From contig CM056574.1 of the NCBI GenBank assembly GCA_029721435.1, forward strand, positions 71,157,501 through 71,221,500: a DNA stretch of 64,000 bases, given 5' to 3'. The stretch is from Gymnothorax reevesii. Its lineage: Eukaryota; Chordata; Actinopteri; Anguilliformes; Muraenidae. The position numbers and the translations under genes were made by a program. Shown here one piece after another: positions 33,490 to 47,700 of the stretch (its first letter is position 1; the number at the start of each line of letters is the position of its first letter). Under the pieces are notes generated by a model, which worked only from the letters and a program-made list of their open reading frames with translations, was not told the origin of the DNA and ran no database searches.

Positions 33490-34715
33490 TCGGTTACCAG
33501 CTACTGCATGTTAGTTTGCATGCCGTGCTAATTAAAAATGCTCCTAGTTAACTTATATACAGTAATTCTGATCGGTATGCTTGTGTTACTTCAGTAAGCA
33601 TCAATGTGGCAGTTTCATCATAACGTTGCCCGATTGTAGCCAGTACAGTTAGTGATCACTTCACTTATCCATGACCAGGATCAGCCGGATACTTCACAAA
33701 TGTCTGGGCAAGCTCTCTGGTGCTACCATGAAAGCAATGCGAAATGCAGAAGCTCAACCGGTTTACAAATTATGCACTACCTTGACATAATTTCATCCCC
33801 CTTTAGAAAATGTTGTGGCTGATAAAAAGATAAAAAAGGCAGAGATTAAATAGGTAATTCTTTCCTTCAGAAGTGATCAATTCGTTAGCTCCACATAAGC
33901 AACCTGTCCGCACTAACGGGACTTGCGTTCTGCAAAACCCGTATTATGTTCATAACATAACCGAGCTCTCTCTAGCTGTCGCGTACTATCCATAAAGCTG
34001 CTTTCATATCAGACACAAAACAAATTTTTCGCAGGACAGACTAGCCTACATTCAAAGTCAATGCACAGACGCGAATACAGGCTTTAAGAGCGCGTTAAGC
34101 AGCTTTCTCATCGGACGCGAAATGAATTTTTTGCGCGACAGATTACATTCAAAGTCATGACCGTCATATCAGCTACTGCATGTGAGTTTGCATGCTCTGC
34201 TAATTAAAAATGCTCCTGGTTAAATTATATGCAGCAATTCTGATCGGTATGCTAGTGTTACTTCGGTGAGCATCAATGTGGCAGTTTCATCATAACGTTG
34301 CCTGATTGTAGCCACTACAGTTGAAGCTAACCGGAGAGGTGCTGTGTGTGTCTGCCAAGTTGGGCTGCAGTTAGACCAGACGTAGATTTTGCAGAGCTTG
34401 GGGTGCGTTTTCGGGTGCTAATGAAACAATCGCTTCACTTATCCATGACCGGGGTCAGCCTGATACATCTCTAATGTCTGGGCAAGCTCTCTGATCCTAC
34501 TGGTGACAGCAACAGGGAAGCGCACAGGCTATAACGTGTTCGGGATAACAAACGCTGCATTGCCATTGATTAAATGTTAAATTCTTTCCTGTAAAAGTGA
34601 TCCATTCGCTAGCTCCACATAAAGCAACGGTTCACGCAGACGGAACTTACGGTCTGTAAAACCTGTATTATGTTCATAACATAACCGGAGCTCAGTATAT
34701 CTCGCACGCTGTCCA
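33490..34715 (+). repeat. Direct duplication of ~500-bp segment inside THAP element
   Basis: Segments near 33490-33990 and 34160-34715 (offset about 672-724) share CAGCTACTGCATG, GCTAATTAAAAATGCTCCT, ATTCTGATCGGTATGCT, GTGGCAGTTTCATCATAACG and TATGTTCATAACATAACCG in the same order. Confidence 0.8.
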
Positions 34716-35625
34716 TTATGCGCCCATTTTCCACCAGGAAAAGGTGGTCATTCCGAAGCAATAAGTAAACCATTACCACAGGCAATTTCCGAAAAGGCCG
34801 TTTAGCTTGGAGCTTTCGCCCCTCCGTCATATACCAGAGCGGAAGCTGTTCGTTTCTCCACGCTAACACACCACAGCTATGCACACGAACCAGCAGGTTC
34901 TAATACACACATACACACCGATGCAGTCCATGAGCTGTTGGTCCACTTTTAACTGCTCCTCACTGTCCATGTTTCCCTATAAACTCAGACCCACCGGATT
35001 TCTACGGCCTCCGATCTACACTTGGGCATGTTGACCCGTTCTACAAATGTGTCTGTATGGGGTGGATTCTAACTTCCCCTGCATCCTACCTAGGAGTAGT
35101 AAAACAGCTGTACTCACCAACTGTTGCCGTAGCAAACTGAAGCCGATAGCAAAGTCGTGCTTGAGCTGCCAGACTTTCGCCAAATGAGAACAAGTTAATT
35201 TCATCAGATCGATACACATGTACTGCGTTTGACAGCAGAATTTCCCTGCTGATTCCTTAGCTCAGATGGCAGATGCGCCTCACGTTTAATTGTGAGATCT
35301 GGAAAACTGCATTCTGCTTCTTCGTCCCGCCTAGATCCGCCCTCCACAGAGCTGGCCAGGCAGAAGAAAGTGAGCACACGGGGAGTGGGGGCCATAGCGG
35401 AAGAGCCACCCCAATGAGGCGTTTCAGGGACAGACTACTATGGACCACAAATGGGTTTGTTTGAGGATGGCAGTACGAGGACCCATTTTTTACTTTGCGC
35501 GATCAGGAGTACTCTAGGAGGGTCAAAGACCAAAATATAAACTTGGAAAAATAGCATATTAGGTCCCCTTTAAGAGAGTAAATCCTTCTAATGACAAATT
35601 ACACTTGAAATAAAATGTAGTAGTT

Positions 35626-36249
35626 TTCATGTAATCAATGATTCAAGTTGGGTATATTTTTTCTGAGACACCTTGTACAACAGATCTGGATTGATGTTGG
35701 TCAAAATGATCAGATGTTGACCTCAACAAGCGTATTAAAATAAATAGCCTTTCATGCTATTTCATGTAGATAAATTGAAGTTGCAAATATATGAGTGTGA
35801 GTTTGTCAGGGAGTCACATGGAGAGTGATATTGAGGGTTCTAAAGACTAATTTCAACTTCGATTTAGCTCACATTCATCTCCTTGGTCACTGGTCAGCTG
35901 GTCACGGCTACTCTAACCAGGAATGCAAGTAGGCCTAAAACCTGGATGAGGAATTAGTCGAATACTTTAACTTCCTTCACTATTTTCATGTGATTTCCAT
36001 TATTTACATAAATATTGATGGTTTTTCTGAAAATTTCCATAATTTCCATTTTCTGCCTTACATCTAGAAACCAGCTGCCAAAAAAACTAATTCCATACAC
36101 AGAGAATTTATACGACCGAAATCAGGGAATGACGTTGCGCACATTACCTTCATATAATCTAATCAAAAGCAGTTGCAGTATATTTGAAAAAAATATACTG
36201 CATGAGCATTAAAAGTGAGGACTTTTTGAACTATTAAAATTAACTTATG
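35626..36249. other. Unassigned stretch
   Basis: No coding or shared repeat was recognised beyond the end of the inverted arm. Confidence 0.35.
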
Positions 36250-38364
36250 TTAACCCATTTGCACAGAAACCAAATCTGGCTATTTATACGTTACCCTTTT
36301 TAAGAACCAATTTTTCTAAGGCTCAGACGAACCGGATTATTGACCCCTCTGGATTGGGCTGAAATTTTTTTGTGAGATGGTTATGGTACCCAAACTTCAA
36401 AACCCAAACCGTTCCATGGTTGACCTCTTATAACCAAAGTTACAGCACCCCCTATTTTGGGCCCCCTGGGGAAATAACAAAAAAGTTACAAGTTCCCCCC
36501 CTCTAATTCATAACTTTGAGGGTGTCCCAGTTCTCAGAATCTTGATTTGGAGACTACATGGAGGGTACAATACAATGATACTGTTATTTTACTGGGACAC
36601 CTTCAAAGTTGGCCAATAGGGGGCGCTCAATACGCTCTGGATTGAAAATGGCTTTAACTAGAATGGTTTTTATATGTAAAAACAGATGTCTCCCCCTTCC
36701 CTCATTTCACATTTTAGAGTTATGGTCCGGAAACGAGTCCCACCCTTCGATATGCCTATGGCCATATCGTTGCCATGGAAACAGAAAAAAATAAAATTCA
36801 AAAGCAGTTCAAACCCTAAAAGGCACATCTACATGTTATGGAGAGACACTATATCAAATTTGTTGAGAATCGGTCGAACAGTTTCAGAGTTACGCTCCGT
36901 AATGCAGTAGCTAGCTAGGTAGACAGCCAACTGGTTATCGGGTTAAAAGTGAAATTTCAAAAGTGAAATTGACTTCCAGAAAACTTCTAGCTGAGATGTG
37001 AAGCCTGTCACCTCCTTTGAACAAATGAGCCAAAACATGCAAGCAATGTTGACTTGTTTTTGCATTTGCACCCATGTGACTCCTGAAGTCTCAAACAGCA
37101 TGGAAGCAAAATTTAAGATACAGCTACTGAAGAAAACCTCCGGAAATGTTTTTAAAAAAGGAGTTGATTTTGTTTGGGGCTCAACAGTAGGTTACTTGGC
37201 TATCGTTAGGCCTTATGGTGACCTAGTATTTGAACAGTGACTGCCGCCAAGTGCAGTTTTGTTTTTTGTTACTAAAAGTTCAGAACAGGAGATCCCAGTC
37301 ATTTTTTTGTTTTGTTTTAACATTTAGGTCTATGCCTTTCAAATGCTGTAACTTGTTTATGAATTCACCCTTTGAATTCAGTTTTGAGAAATCGTGTCCC
37401 GAAAAGACCTTTTTTTTAACCCTTTTTTTGAGTTGGGACTCTTTTTGGACCCCTTTTTCTCCCAACTTCGAGGGTTTCCCACTGAAATAACAGTACAAAC
37501 CTATCAGACACCTCCCACATGAACAATACGTGCAATAAAATTTGTGGGATACCCTCAAAGTTTCAAAATAATGGGAGGCCTAATTTAAACCATTTTCAGC
37601 CCGGGGCATTTTGAACGTCCCCTATTGGCCAACTTTGAAGATGTCCCAGTAAAATAACAGTATTATTGTATTGTAACCTCCATGTAGTCTCCATATCAAG
37701 AAACTAAGAACTGGGACACCCTCAAAGTTATAAATTAGAGGGGTAGGAATTTGTAACTTTTTTGTGACTGCCTCAGGGGATCCAAATAGGGGGCACTGTA
37801 ACTTTGGTCGTAAGAGGTCAACCATGGAACGGTTTGGGTTTTGAAGTTTGGGTACTATAACCATCTCACAAAAAAAATTTCAGCCAAATCCAGGGGGGTC
37901 AACTATCCAATGTGTCTGATATAGTCTTATCCTTAGAAAAATTGGTTCTTTAGGCTTTATAATTCAAGATTTGAACTCCACAGAGGGTGGAAACATTGCT
38001 TAAACAAGATAAAACACTTGCAACATTTAGAATTCTATCATACTTCAGTTTATTTTCATAATTTTAGCACAGAATATGGGTGGTAAACACAAAAAAATCA
38101 GCAATGAAATTGTTAAAAAAAAAAAATTGAAAAATGGCTGGGAGTTAAAAAAAAAAAAAAAAAAACATTTCCGAGATCACAAACTGTGCTCCATCAGTGC
38201 AATATTCAAAATTTATGAGCCAAATATGACAGCTTTCCTAGTGGCTCCACACTCTCCAACCATTAAAAAAAATCATATTTTAAAGACAAAATCAACTTTT
38301 GGCTGATGACGATTAATATAAATTAATAATCTCTAGTGGTACTATGCCTGAATTTATCAATATA
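36250..38364 (+). repeat. TTAA-terminated repeat, copy C, split by foldback element
   Basis: It starts TTAACCCATTTGCACAG as copies A and B do, breaks at 36302, and resumes at 37950 with TAGGCTTTATAATTCAAG, the exact next part of copies A and B. It continues to about GAATTTATCAATATAG, where a Tc1 relic begins. It is the host of two later insertions. Confidence 0.65.
36303..37949. mobile_element. Foldback element with ~340-bp inverted arms, TTA duplication
   Basis: It starts AGAACCAATTTTTCTAAGG and ends with the exact reverse complement of those 19 bases. Arms of about 340 bp (36303-36640 and 37610-37949) remain clearly alike, sharing AAACTTCAAAACCCAAACCG, CATGGTTGACCTCTTA, GAGGGTGTCCCAGTTCT and GTTATTTTACTGGGACA. 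TTA flanks both sides (36300-36302, 37950-37952), the Harbinger/PIF-type target, though such long arms are not typical of that group. The middle (36641-37609) has no transposase. Confidence 0.88.
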
Positions 38365-39030
38365 GAATGCAGTGAAAACGTGTTTGACCCCTTTCTGACT
38401 TTTTATGTTTTTTCATATTTCTCATACATGTTTCAGATCAAACAAATTTTTAATAAGATAACAGATAACCCGAGTGAATAAAAAATGCAGTTCTTAAATG
38501 ATGAGCTAATTTATGAAGGGAAAAAAAGCGATCTAAACCTACCTGGCCCTATGTGAAAAAGTAATTGCGCCACCCCCCATTAAATCATAAATTAACTGTG
38601 ATTGAACACATTTTGAGTTCAGTTGCACAAGCCATACCCAGGCCTGATTACTGCCAGACCTGTTGAATCAAAAAATCACTAAAATGAAACCTGACAAAGT
38701 GAAATAGGCTAAAATATCTCGAAAAGCAACACATTACGCCATGATCGAAAGAAATTCAAGAACAGATGAGAAACAAAATCATTGATATCCATCAGTCTGG
38801 AAAGGGTTACAAAGCCATTTCTAAGGTTTTGTAACTCCGGCAAACCAAAGGTAGGTTTGGATAGCTTTTTCCCCTCAATAAATGACATCATCATTAAAAA
38901 ATTGCATTTTTACTCGGGTTATCTTTGTCCAAGATAAAAATTTGTTTGATGATCTGAAACATTAAAGTCCGACTAATATGCAAAAAAAATAAGAAATCAG
39001 CAAGGGGGCAAGTACTTTTTCACACCACTG
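38365..39030 (+). mobile_element. Internally deleted Tc1-family relic
   Basis: The right end, reversed, reads CAGTGGTGTGAAAAAGTACT next to TA (39031-39032). The left end near 38370 reads CAGTGAAAACGTGTTTGACC. Inverted arms include TTCAGATCA, AACAAATTTTTA and TAACCCGAGT. Between them one frame gives MRNKIIDIHQSGKGYKAISK (about 38768), the N-terminal HTH of a Tc1 transposase, followed almost at once by 3' sequence, so the catalytic core is deleted. Confidence 0.78.
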
Positions 39031-39032
39031 TA

Positions 39033-39726
39033 CATAGTGATTATGAAAAATTTGTCTAATTTCTTAGCAACAAAATAAAGTCGTACATTCTCAAACATGA
39101 ATACACCAATGAAATGCTGCTTAGGGAATAAAAAAAAAACAATGAATCTCCAACTTAATTTTAATGTAAATACAAAATATAACAGGTGCTAATTAGAGGT
39201 GTAACAACTAGGAATCGACCGATATGGATTTTTTAGGGACGATACCGATTTTTTTCCATCACCCTTAGCCGATGACCGATTATGGACTGCCGATTTTCTT
39301 GGGCCAATATTTGTGGCCGATACTGCTTTTGCTCCCTCAATTTACATTAAAAAATGACACAATGATAACAAATATCACAGGTCTCAAGTTAGACAAACAT
39401 TTATTGAAAAGTTTCAACCAGCCATCGATGTGATGGCTGCTCCTCCACAGTGAGACGCGCACCACTCCCCCCATCCCAAGCCCCCCCCCCCCCCCACACA
39501 CACACAAACAAACACATCAGCTGAGCAGACGCTGACTGAAAAACTCTGTTACCGCTGGATTGATAATGACAGCAGACGTCCCTGAATACGTTTTCACAAA
39601 ACACTGACACAAATTAGAACTACATATAAAACATTTCTCTCATCATTTAATTTCCTCTAGTATACGCTAAAGACCTCTCTGATAGCAGAAACGGCTGCGC
39701 CACTCCGCTCTGAGGGCGAGAGCACA
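39033..39726. repeat. Degenerate repeat sequence with poly-C tract
   Basis: The 39205-39320 part has repeated CCGATA words (GAATCGACCGATATGGA, ACGATACCGAT), familiar as a fish interspersed repeat. A C-run followed by CACACA lies at about 39480-39505. No gene seen. Confidence 0.4.
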
Positions 39727-41756
39727 CAGCAGGGCTCGAAATTAACTTTTTTCTTGGTAGGGCTGCGCTCCGAAGATCAAAAAGTTAGGAGCGCGAGCAA
39801 AAATTTAGGAGCGCACAAACCAAAATCAAAGAAGCACCAATATATATATTTTTTAATGTTTAAAGAAACTACAATGTAACACTCTGCATAAACAATACAA
39901 CTGTCTCCAACAAATGACAATTATTAAACAATATGAGAGTTGAGTTCATTAATTAACAGAGGATTCCACTACATTGGCTTTATGCCATATCCGGAGGCCA
40001 GGATTTAAAACTGGGTCTCCTTGCTCTCTACCCTTCTATCCATCTCCTCAATGCCTGTGAGGCATCAAATATGTCCAGAGGACCCTCCACACTGATCCCA
40101 ATCAAATCTTCAAATGTGTGAGGGTTAAATGCAGATCTTCCGTAAAGTCCTTTTTTTGCCTCGATATTGCAATATGAATCAGTCCACTGCGGTAACTTCG
40201 CTATTTGCTGGTTTATTATAATATAAGCAGACTTTATAATGAGTTGGATATGCTTGTTTTAAGATAGCCTATGCCACACGCCCAGTCGCGTCTCTAGGAC
40301 TAAAGATCGGTGCGGCCCAGAGCTCCCCTTAATTACTAACCCTGACTTGCACGCAATCATTCGCATAATTGACAAACAATCCTTCCTGGCTTTTTAATGT
40401 TTTTTTGATTTTTTGCGGTAACTTTTTCAAAAAGTGGTAATGAAAGTTGCAATGTTTTGGCAATTTATTTTTTTGTCCGCAAGAAATTTGCGTGGATTGG
40501 TTGAATTTGCTTTAATAGTTGCAATCGCGACATGCAACTTCCTTGACGGACTGAGCAATAGATTCACTCCGAGAACACGCCGGTACGGTATGGTACATTT
40601 CGGTACGGTGACAATCATTAATCTGGAAGCGTAATTTCGTTTCGTTTTTCATTTAAATCAGCGTTATTCAGAAATGCACACAGACGTTTCAAATGGTCTT
40701 ATATTTTATTTAAACAAAACGATCATGATGCGCCAGTTAAATGACTTGACCTGTGAAAACTGTAGCGCAGACTTTTGAGTGCAGTTTGTCATTCATAAAG
40801 CGTTGAACAATTTTTGAGTGGCCAGAAAAATTATTTAGATCTGAATTTATCCCATTACTCAGGCGTCAATTGATCTCACGGAGAGAGAAACCGTAGCTTC
40901 GATTGCCAGAGGATTATTGTCAAAATTAGAAAACGTGTTAATACCGGAAAACAACCGAGTACAAGCCAAGAACAATCCTTGACGCAAAGGCATGGTCCGG
41001 GCTCCACCAATTATCACTTCCAGAGACGCCACTGCACACGCAATTGTCTTCTAATTTCTGCATTTTCAGGAAAACGTTGCGTGTACTTGCAAATATATAA
41101 ACGTTTACTGGTCTAAAGACGGGCTGTAAAATATGTTAATGATTTTTGCAGATAGGATACTGAAGATATGAGCGAAGAAACCGAGACGGAGATTTTAGGG
41201 CTGCGCAAACGCCAAGCCGCGAGGCAGCATATTTTGATAAGTTGTAATTATTAACAGAAATACGGATCTACTCGTTTACGCACATTTGTCACAGTATTTT
41301 CTGCGTTTCGGGCACTTTCTCCATGTTTGGAAGGACGTTCACGTTTAAAGTGTTCGGACTCAGTAGATAACGGGCTGTTAACAGCGAGATTCGGGCCATT
41401 ATCTTTACAATGAACACGGCGCACCTCACCTTCTTATAACCTCAGCCATTCAAAATTTTGATGCAACTCTTTGCGAAAATAATCAACCGATTTCGCCACC
41501 GCTTCATCCGAATCACCGCCATGATTTTCAATTTCAGTAACTTTTGATACCGACTCGACTTTTTTAACGTTAACGGTACCAAAAAACAAAAAGTCTTCCA
41601 TTGCTCTTTGTTTCATTTTCAGTCCAAATCTTGCACATAGCTACAATAGTAACTCTCATTCCCACGAAATGGATTGTTTGACGGCTAATATTAACCATTC
41701 TAGAATCAGTACTGAGGTTTACGACGTCAGTCTCCCCTTTGATTAGTCAGAATGGT
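39727..41756. other. Probable DNA-transposon relic, class unclear
   Basis: The start CAGGGCTCGAAATTAAC (39731) and the following GGAGCGCGAGCAAAAATT words are seen at ends of hAT-like elements in fish. A short minus frame (41434-41616, MEDFLFFGTVNVKKVESVSK) could be a transposase N terminus. The part at 40550-40680 is shared with 17020-17230. No matching right terminus was found. Confidence 0.3.
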
Positions 41757-44700
41757 TATGAAATTTTTGCCATGCCTATAAATAAGTTTCTTGTCAAAGT
41801 AATACAAATGATGGTCTTAAAACATTTAAAGAATTTTGTGAGTTTTGGAACATGGTGAGACCCTTAAAAGGGCAATTCTTTCAAAAATCCGATTGGGGGC
41901 GCTAAAGAGCCATTGTGCCTAATTTAGTGTAAATTTATATATAAAATTGAAGACAATAAGGCAATTAAAATTTGTGCAACTTTTTGCAAGATTTCGAGTA
42001 TTCTAAGGCTTCCAAACATGTTTTTCTAAAATTTGGAAAAACACAGGAAATGGCTCATAGCTCACTTCCTGTTTGGCCAAAAAATTTCAAAAAAATTATC
42101 ATTCCCTGAAATGACACATGCAATGATCACACTAAATTTCATGAACAATCAAGCACTTTTATCTCAATATGGCCGTGTCAAGAGGGCGCTGTGGAGCCAC
42201 CTGACCACACCCAATCTAATATCAACATATAGGTATACTTGAAAGTAGACTCTTATCAAGCCTTTGAAGTTTCGCGCAAATCTCACAAAGCATGTGCGCG
42301 TAAAACCAACTACCTGTTTCAGGGCGGAACATCGAAATTCGCCGCGACGCCACAGATACATAGTTCGATTGATACAAAAAAGCTTCGCAATTTAACATCG
42401 ACAAGGTCTTTAGCCGTCATACGCGAAATTTTAAGTAGATCGGATAAAATCTCTAGGAGGAGTTCGTTAAAGTACGACACCTGCGATTGGCGAAAAATCT
42501 AAAAAAGTTGAAATTTCAATTAAAAATGGCGAACTTCCTGTTGGGTCTAGGTCATGGCTCCAAGAGACTTTTTTTTTAGGTCTCAAGATATTCCACATGT
42601 CCACCGAAGTTCATATATGCAGGTCAACCACGATGCAAGGGCTGCTTATTTGAAATATTCCAGGGGGCGCTATAATGCCATTTTTGCCACGCCTATATTA
42701 AAATTTTTTATCAGTGTAATAGGAATGATGGTCTTTAGAATTGTACAAAATTTTGTGAGTTTTTGAGCATGCTGAGACCCTCAAAAGGGCAATTCTTTCG
42801 AAAATCTGATTGGGGGCGCTATAGGGCCATTATGCCACAGTTACTGCCAATTTCTGCCTCAAATTGAAGACAATCAGACAAATATGATTTGTGCAAAGTT
42901 TTGCAAGTTTTCGAGTATGCTAAGGCCTTCAAACGTGTGTTCGCAAAATTTGGAATAACGCAGGAAATTGCTCATAGCTCACTTCCTGTTTGGCCGAAAA
43001 ATTTCAAAAAAATAGGCATAGACCAAAAAAACAAATGTAATGATCAGACCAAATTTCATGAACATTCAAGCACTTTTAACTCAACATGTCCGTGGCAAGA
43101 GGGCGCTGTGGAGCCACCTGACCACACCCAATCCTATATGAAATAAAAGTATGTTAAGAAGTCGAGTTTTATGAAGCCTGTAAAGTTTCGGGCAAATTTT
43201 AGAAAGCATACGTGCATAAAAGCAACTTCCTGTTTCGTGGCGGAACATCGAAATTCGCCGCAACGCCACGGATACAAAGTTCGATGAATCCAAAAAAGCT
43301 TCGCAATTTAACATCGACAACGTCTTTAGATGTCATCTGCAAAATTTTAAGTTGATCGGATAAAATCTCTAGGAGGAGTTCGTTAAAGTACGACGCCTGT
43401 GAATGGCAAAAAATTAAAAAAATTTGCAAATTCAATTAAAAATGGCGGACTTCCTGTTAAGTCTAGGTGATGGCACAAAGAGACTTTTTTTTAGGTCTTG
43501 GAATAGTACACGTCCACCGAATTTTGTACATGTAGGTTAAACACGCTGCGAGGGCTGCTTCATTGAAATTTTCTAGGTGGCGCTGTAATGCAATTTTGCC
43601 ACATCCATCTGAAATCCCTATATCCTAGTAAAGAGTATGACCAGCTTAATATGTTTGCAAAGTTTTGTGAGTTTTCGAGCATGCTGATGCCCTCAAAAAT
43701 GCAATTTTATATTAGGGGGCGCAATAGAGCAACCATGTCTCACCAACTGCCAAATGAGATATGGAATCAAAGAACTTAATATTTTTTTTCAATAAACCAA
43801 GTTTGGTCTGTTTTCGAGTATGATAAGGCCCTCAAAAATGTGTTCGTAAAATCTGAAAAAAGGCAGGAAATGGCTCATAGCTCACTTCCTGTAGTGCAAA
43901 AAAATTTCAAAAAAATTGACAAAAAAATTTATGATGATTACTATGACCCTATAAAATTATATTAGAATCCGAGCAAGTGCGTTCCAAAATGGCAGGGTGT
44001 TTGGTGGCGCTATAGAGCCACCGGGCCATGTCCAAGTACAAAAATAATAATACTTTGCAATTTTCACCACGACTGACGTGTGGGCAAATTTTTGTGAGTT
44101 TTCGTGCATGGCAAAGCCCTCAAAAATGCGTTCTCGCAGCAGAATAAAAAGAAGAAGAAGAAGAAGAAGAATAATAAAAATCCCATCAAAAACAATAGGT
44201 TCCTCGCACCTTCGGTGCCAGGGCCCTAATTAAAGCTGCAAGCTGCGTTGAAAGGGCCCTCGCCCCCTTCGTGCACGTTGGGGTGGCAGCAAGATCTTGA
44301 TGGGTGCAGGTGTCCATTCACAGCCAATGGACACTGCTGGACTGCATACAATGTGGTATCCTGAGGGGAGTGCAAAAATTTTCTAGAGGACGCTATGGTA
44401 CCATTTAGACATGCCTGTGCACAATCTACAACCGAGTAATCGTAATACCGAGCTCTATGAGTGTGTCGATTTTTGTTAATTTTCCAGCATGTTTAGACCT
44501 TCAGAAGAGCAATTCTTCTATATATCTGATTGGAGGCGCTGTAGAGCCATTATGCCACATTTGGTGCCAATTTATGGATGACTTTGAAGAGAAGAAGACA
44601 CTTAAAATTTGTGCAAGGTTTTACAAGTTTTGGAGCATTCTAAGGCCTTTAAACGTGTTTTCGTAAAATTTGGAAAAACGCAGGAAATAGCTCATAGCTC

Positions 44701-47700
44701 ACTTCCTGTTTGGCCAAAAATTTTTCGAAAATTAACCCTTGCCCGGAATGACTAATGCAATGTTCACACCAAATTTCATGAACATTCAAGCACTTTTATC
44801 TTAACATAGCCATATCTAGAGGGCGCTGTGGAGCCACCTGGCACGTCCTGATCCAATATCAGCATATATTTATATTTGGAAGGACACTTTTATGAAGCTT
44901 GGAAAGTTTCAGGCAAATCCCACCAAGTATGTTGGAGTAAAACCAACTTCCTGTTTCATGGCGGAACATCGAAATTCGCCGCGTCGCCTTGGATTCATCG
45001 TTCAATGAATCCAAAAAAGCTTCGCAATTTAACATCGGCAATGTCTCGAAATATCAGTAGCCAAATTGTAAGTTGATCGGATAAAACCTCTCAGAGGAGT
45101 TCGTCAAAGTACGACACTTGTGAATGGCGAAAAATCCAAAAAATGTGCAATTTCAATTAAAAATGGCGGACTTCCTGCTGAGTCTACGTCACGGCACCAA
45201 GAGACTTTTTTTCAGGTCTCGGCATATTCCACATGTATACCAAATTTTATAGATGTAGGTTTACCGGGCTGCGAGGGCTGCTTATTTGAAATTTTCCAGG
45301 GGGCGCTATAATGAAATTTTTGCCATGCCTATAAGTAAGTTTCTTGTCAAAGTAATACAAATGATGGTCTTTATACATTTAAAGAATTTTGTGAGTTTTT
45401 GAACATGGTGAGACCCTTAAAAGGGCAATTCTTTCAAAAATCTGATTGGGGGCGCTAAAGAGCCATTGTGCGTAATTTAGTGTAAATTGATATATAAAAT
45501 TGAAGACAATAAGGCAATTAAAATTTGTGCAACTTTTTGCAAGATTTCGAGTATTCTAAGGCTTCCAAACATGTGTTTCTAAAATTTGGAAAAACACAGG
45601 AAATGGCTCATAGCTCACTTCCTGTTTGGCCAAAAAATTTCAAAAAAATTATCATTCCCTGACATGACACATGCAATGATCACACTAAATTTCATGAACA
45701 ATCAAGCACTTTTATCTCAATATGGCCGTGTCAAGAGGGCGCTGTGGAGCCACCTGACCACACCCAATCTAATGTCAACATATAGGTATACTTGAAAGTA
45801 GACTCTTATCAAGCCTTTGAAGTTTCGCGCAAATCTCACAAAGCATGTGCGCGTAAAACCAACTACCTGTTTCAGGGCGGAACATCGAAATTCGCCGCGA
45901 CGCCACAGATACATAGTTCGATTGATTCAAAAAAGCTTCACAATTTAACATCGACAAGGTCTTTAGACGTCATATGCGAAATTTTAAGTTGATCGGATAA
46001 AATCTCTAGGAGGAGTTTGTTAAAGTACAACACCTGCGAATGGCGAAAAATCTAAAAAAGTTGAAATTTCAATTAAAAATGGCAAACTTCCTGTTGGGTC
46101 TAGGTCATGGCTCCAAGAGACTTTTTTTTAGGTCACAAGATATTCCACATGTCCACCGAAGTTCATATATGCCGGTCAACCACGATGCAAGGGCTGCTTA
46201 TTTGAAATTTTCCAGGGGGCGCTATAATGCCATTTTTGCCATGCCTATATGTAAATTTTTTATCAATGTAATTGGAATGATGGTCTTTAGAATTGTACAA
46301 AATTTTGTGAGTTTTTGAGCATGTTCAGACCCTCAAAAGGGCAATTCTTTTGAAAATCTGATTGGGGGCGCTATAGGGCCATTATGCCACAGTTACTGCC
46401 AATTTCTGCCTCAAATTGAAGACAATCAGACAAATATGATTTGTGCAAAGTTTTGCAAGTTTTCGAGTATGCTAAGGCCTTCAAACGTGTGTTCGCAAAA
46501 TTTGGAATAACGCAGGAAATTGCTCAAAGCTCACTTCCTGTTTGGCCGAAAAATTTCAAAAAAATAGGCATAGCCCCAAAAAACAAATGTAATGATCAGA
46601 CCAAATTTCATGAACATTCAAGCACTTTTAACTCAACATGTCCGTGGCAAGAGGGCGCTGTGGAGCCACCTGACCACACCCAATCCAATATGAAAATAAA
46701 GGTATGTTAAGAAGTCGACTCTTCTGAAGCCTGTAAAGTTTCGGGCAAATTTCACAAAGCATACGCGCATAAAAGCAACTTCCTGTTTCGTGGCGGAACA
46801 TCAAAATTCGCCGCGACGCCACGGATACAAAGTTCGATGAATCCAAAAAAGCTTCGCAATTTAACATCGACAAGGTCTTTAGATGTCATATGCAAAATTT
46901 TAAGTTGATCGGATAAAATCTCTAGGAGGAGTTCGTTAAAGTACGACACCTGTGAATGGCAAAAAATTAAAAATATTTGCAAATTCAATTAAAAATGGCG
47001 GAATTCCTGTTAGGTCTAGGTGATGGCACCAAGAGACTTTTTTTTAGGTCTTGGCATAGTACACATGTCCACCGAATTTTGTACATGTAAGTTAAACACG
47101 CTGCGAGGGCTGCTTCATTGAAATTTTCTAGGTGGCGCTGTAATGCAATTTTGCCACATCCATCTGTAAACCCTATATCCTAGTAAAGAATATGACCAGC
47201 TTAATATGTTTGCAAAGTTTTGTGAGTTTTCGAGCATGTTGATGCCCTCAAAAACGCAATTATGTATTAGGGGGCGCTATGGAGCTACCATGTCTCACCC
47301 ACTGCCAAATGAGATATCAAATTAAAGAACTTTTTTTAATATTTTATATTATATATTTTATAATATTTTTCGTCAATAAGCCAAGTTTGGTCTGTTTTCG
47401 AGTATGAGAAGGCCCTCAAAAATGTGTTCGTAAAATCTGAAAAAACGCAGGAAATGGCTCATAGCTCACTTCCTGTGAGGTAAAAAAATTTCAAAAAAAT
47501 TGACAAAAAAATATATGATGCCTACTATAGCCCTATCCAATTTCGTGAGAATCCAAGCAACTGCGTTCCAAAATGGCCGTGTGTTTGGTGGCGCTATAGA
47601 GCCACCGGGGCATGTCCAAGCACAAAATTAATAATACTTTGCAATTTTCACCACGACTGACGTGTGGGCAAATTTTTGTGAGTTTCTGTGCATGGCAAAG

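Larger units (their letters stand above)
32058..35571. mobile_element. 3.5-kb element with AAAGGGGACC ends and THAP-like exon
   Basis: The left end AAAGGGGACCAAACATGCT (32058) and, reversed, AAAGGGGACCTAATATGCT (35571) are TIRs of about 20 bp. The site is supported by the uninterrupted sequence of the other arm at 31112-31200. A THAP-like coding relic lies at 32735-33027. A direct duplication (about 33490-33990 and 34160-34715) makes up much of the middle. No complete transposase was found. Confidence 0.65.
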
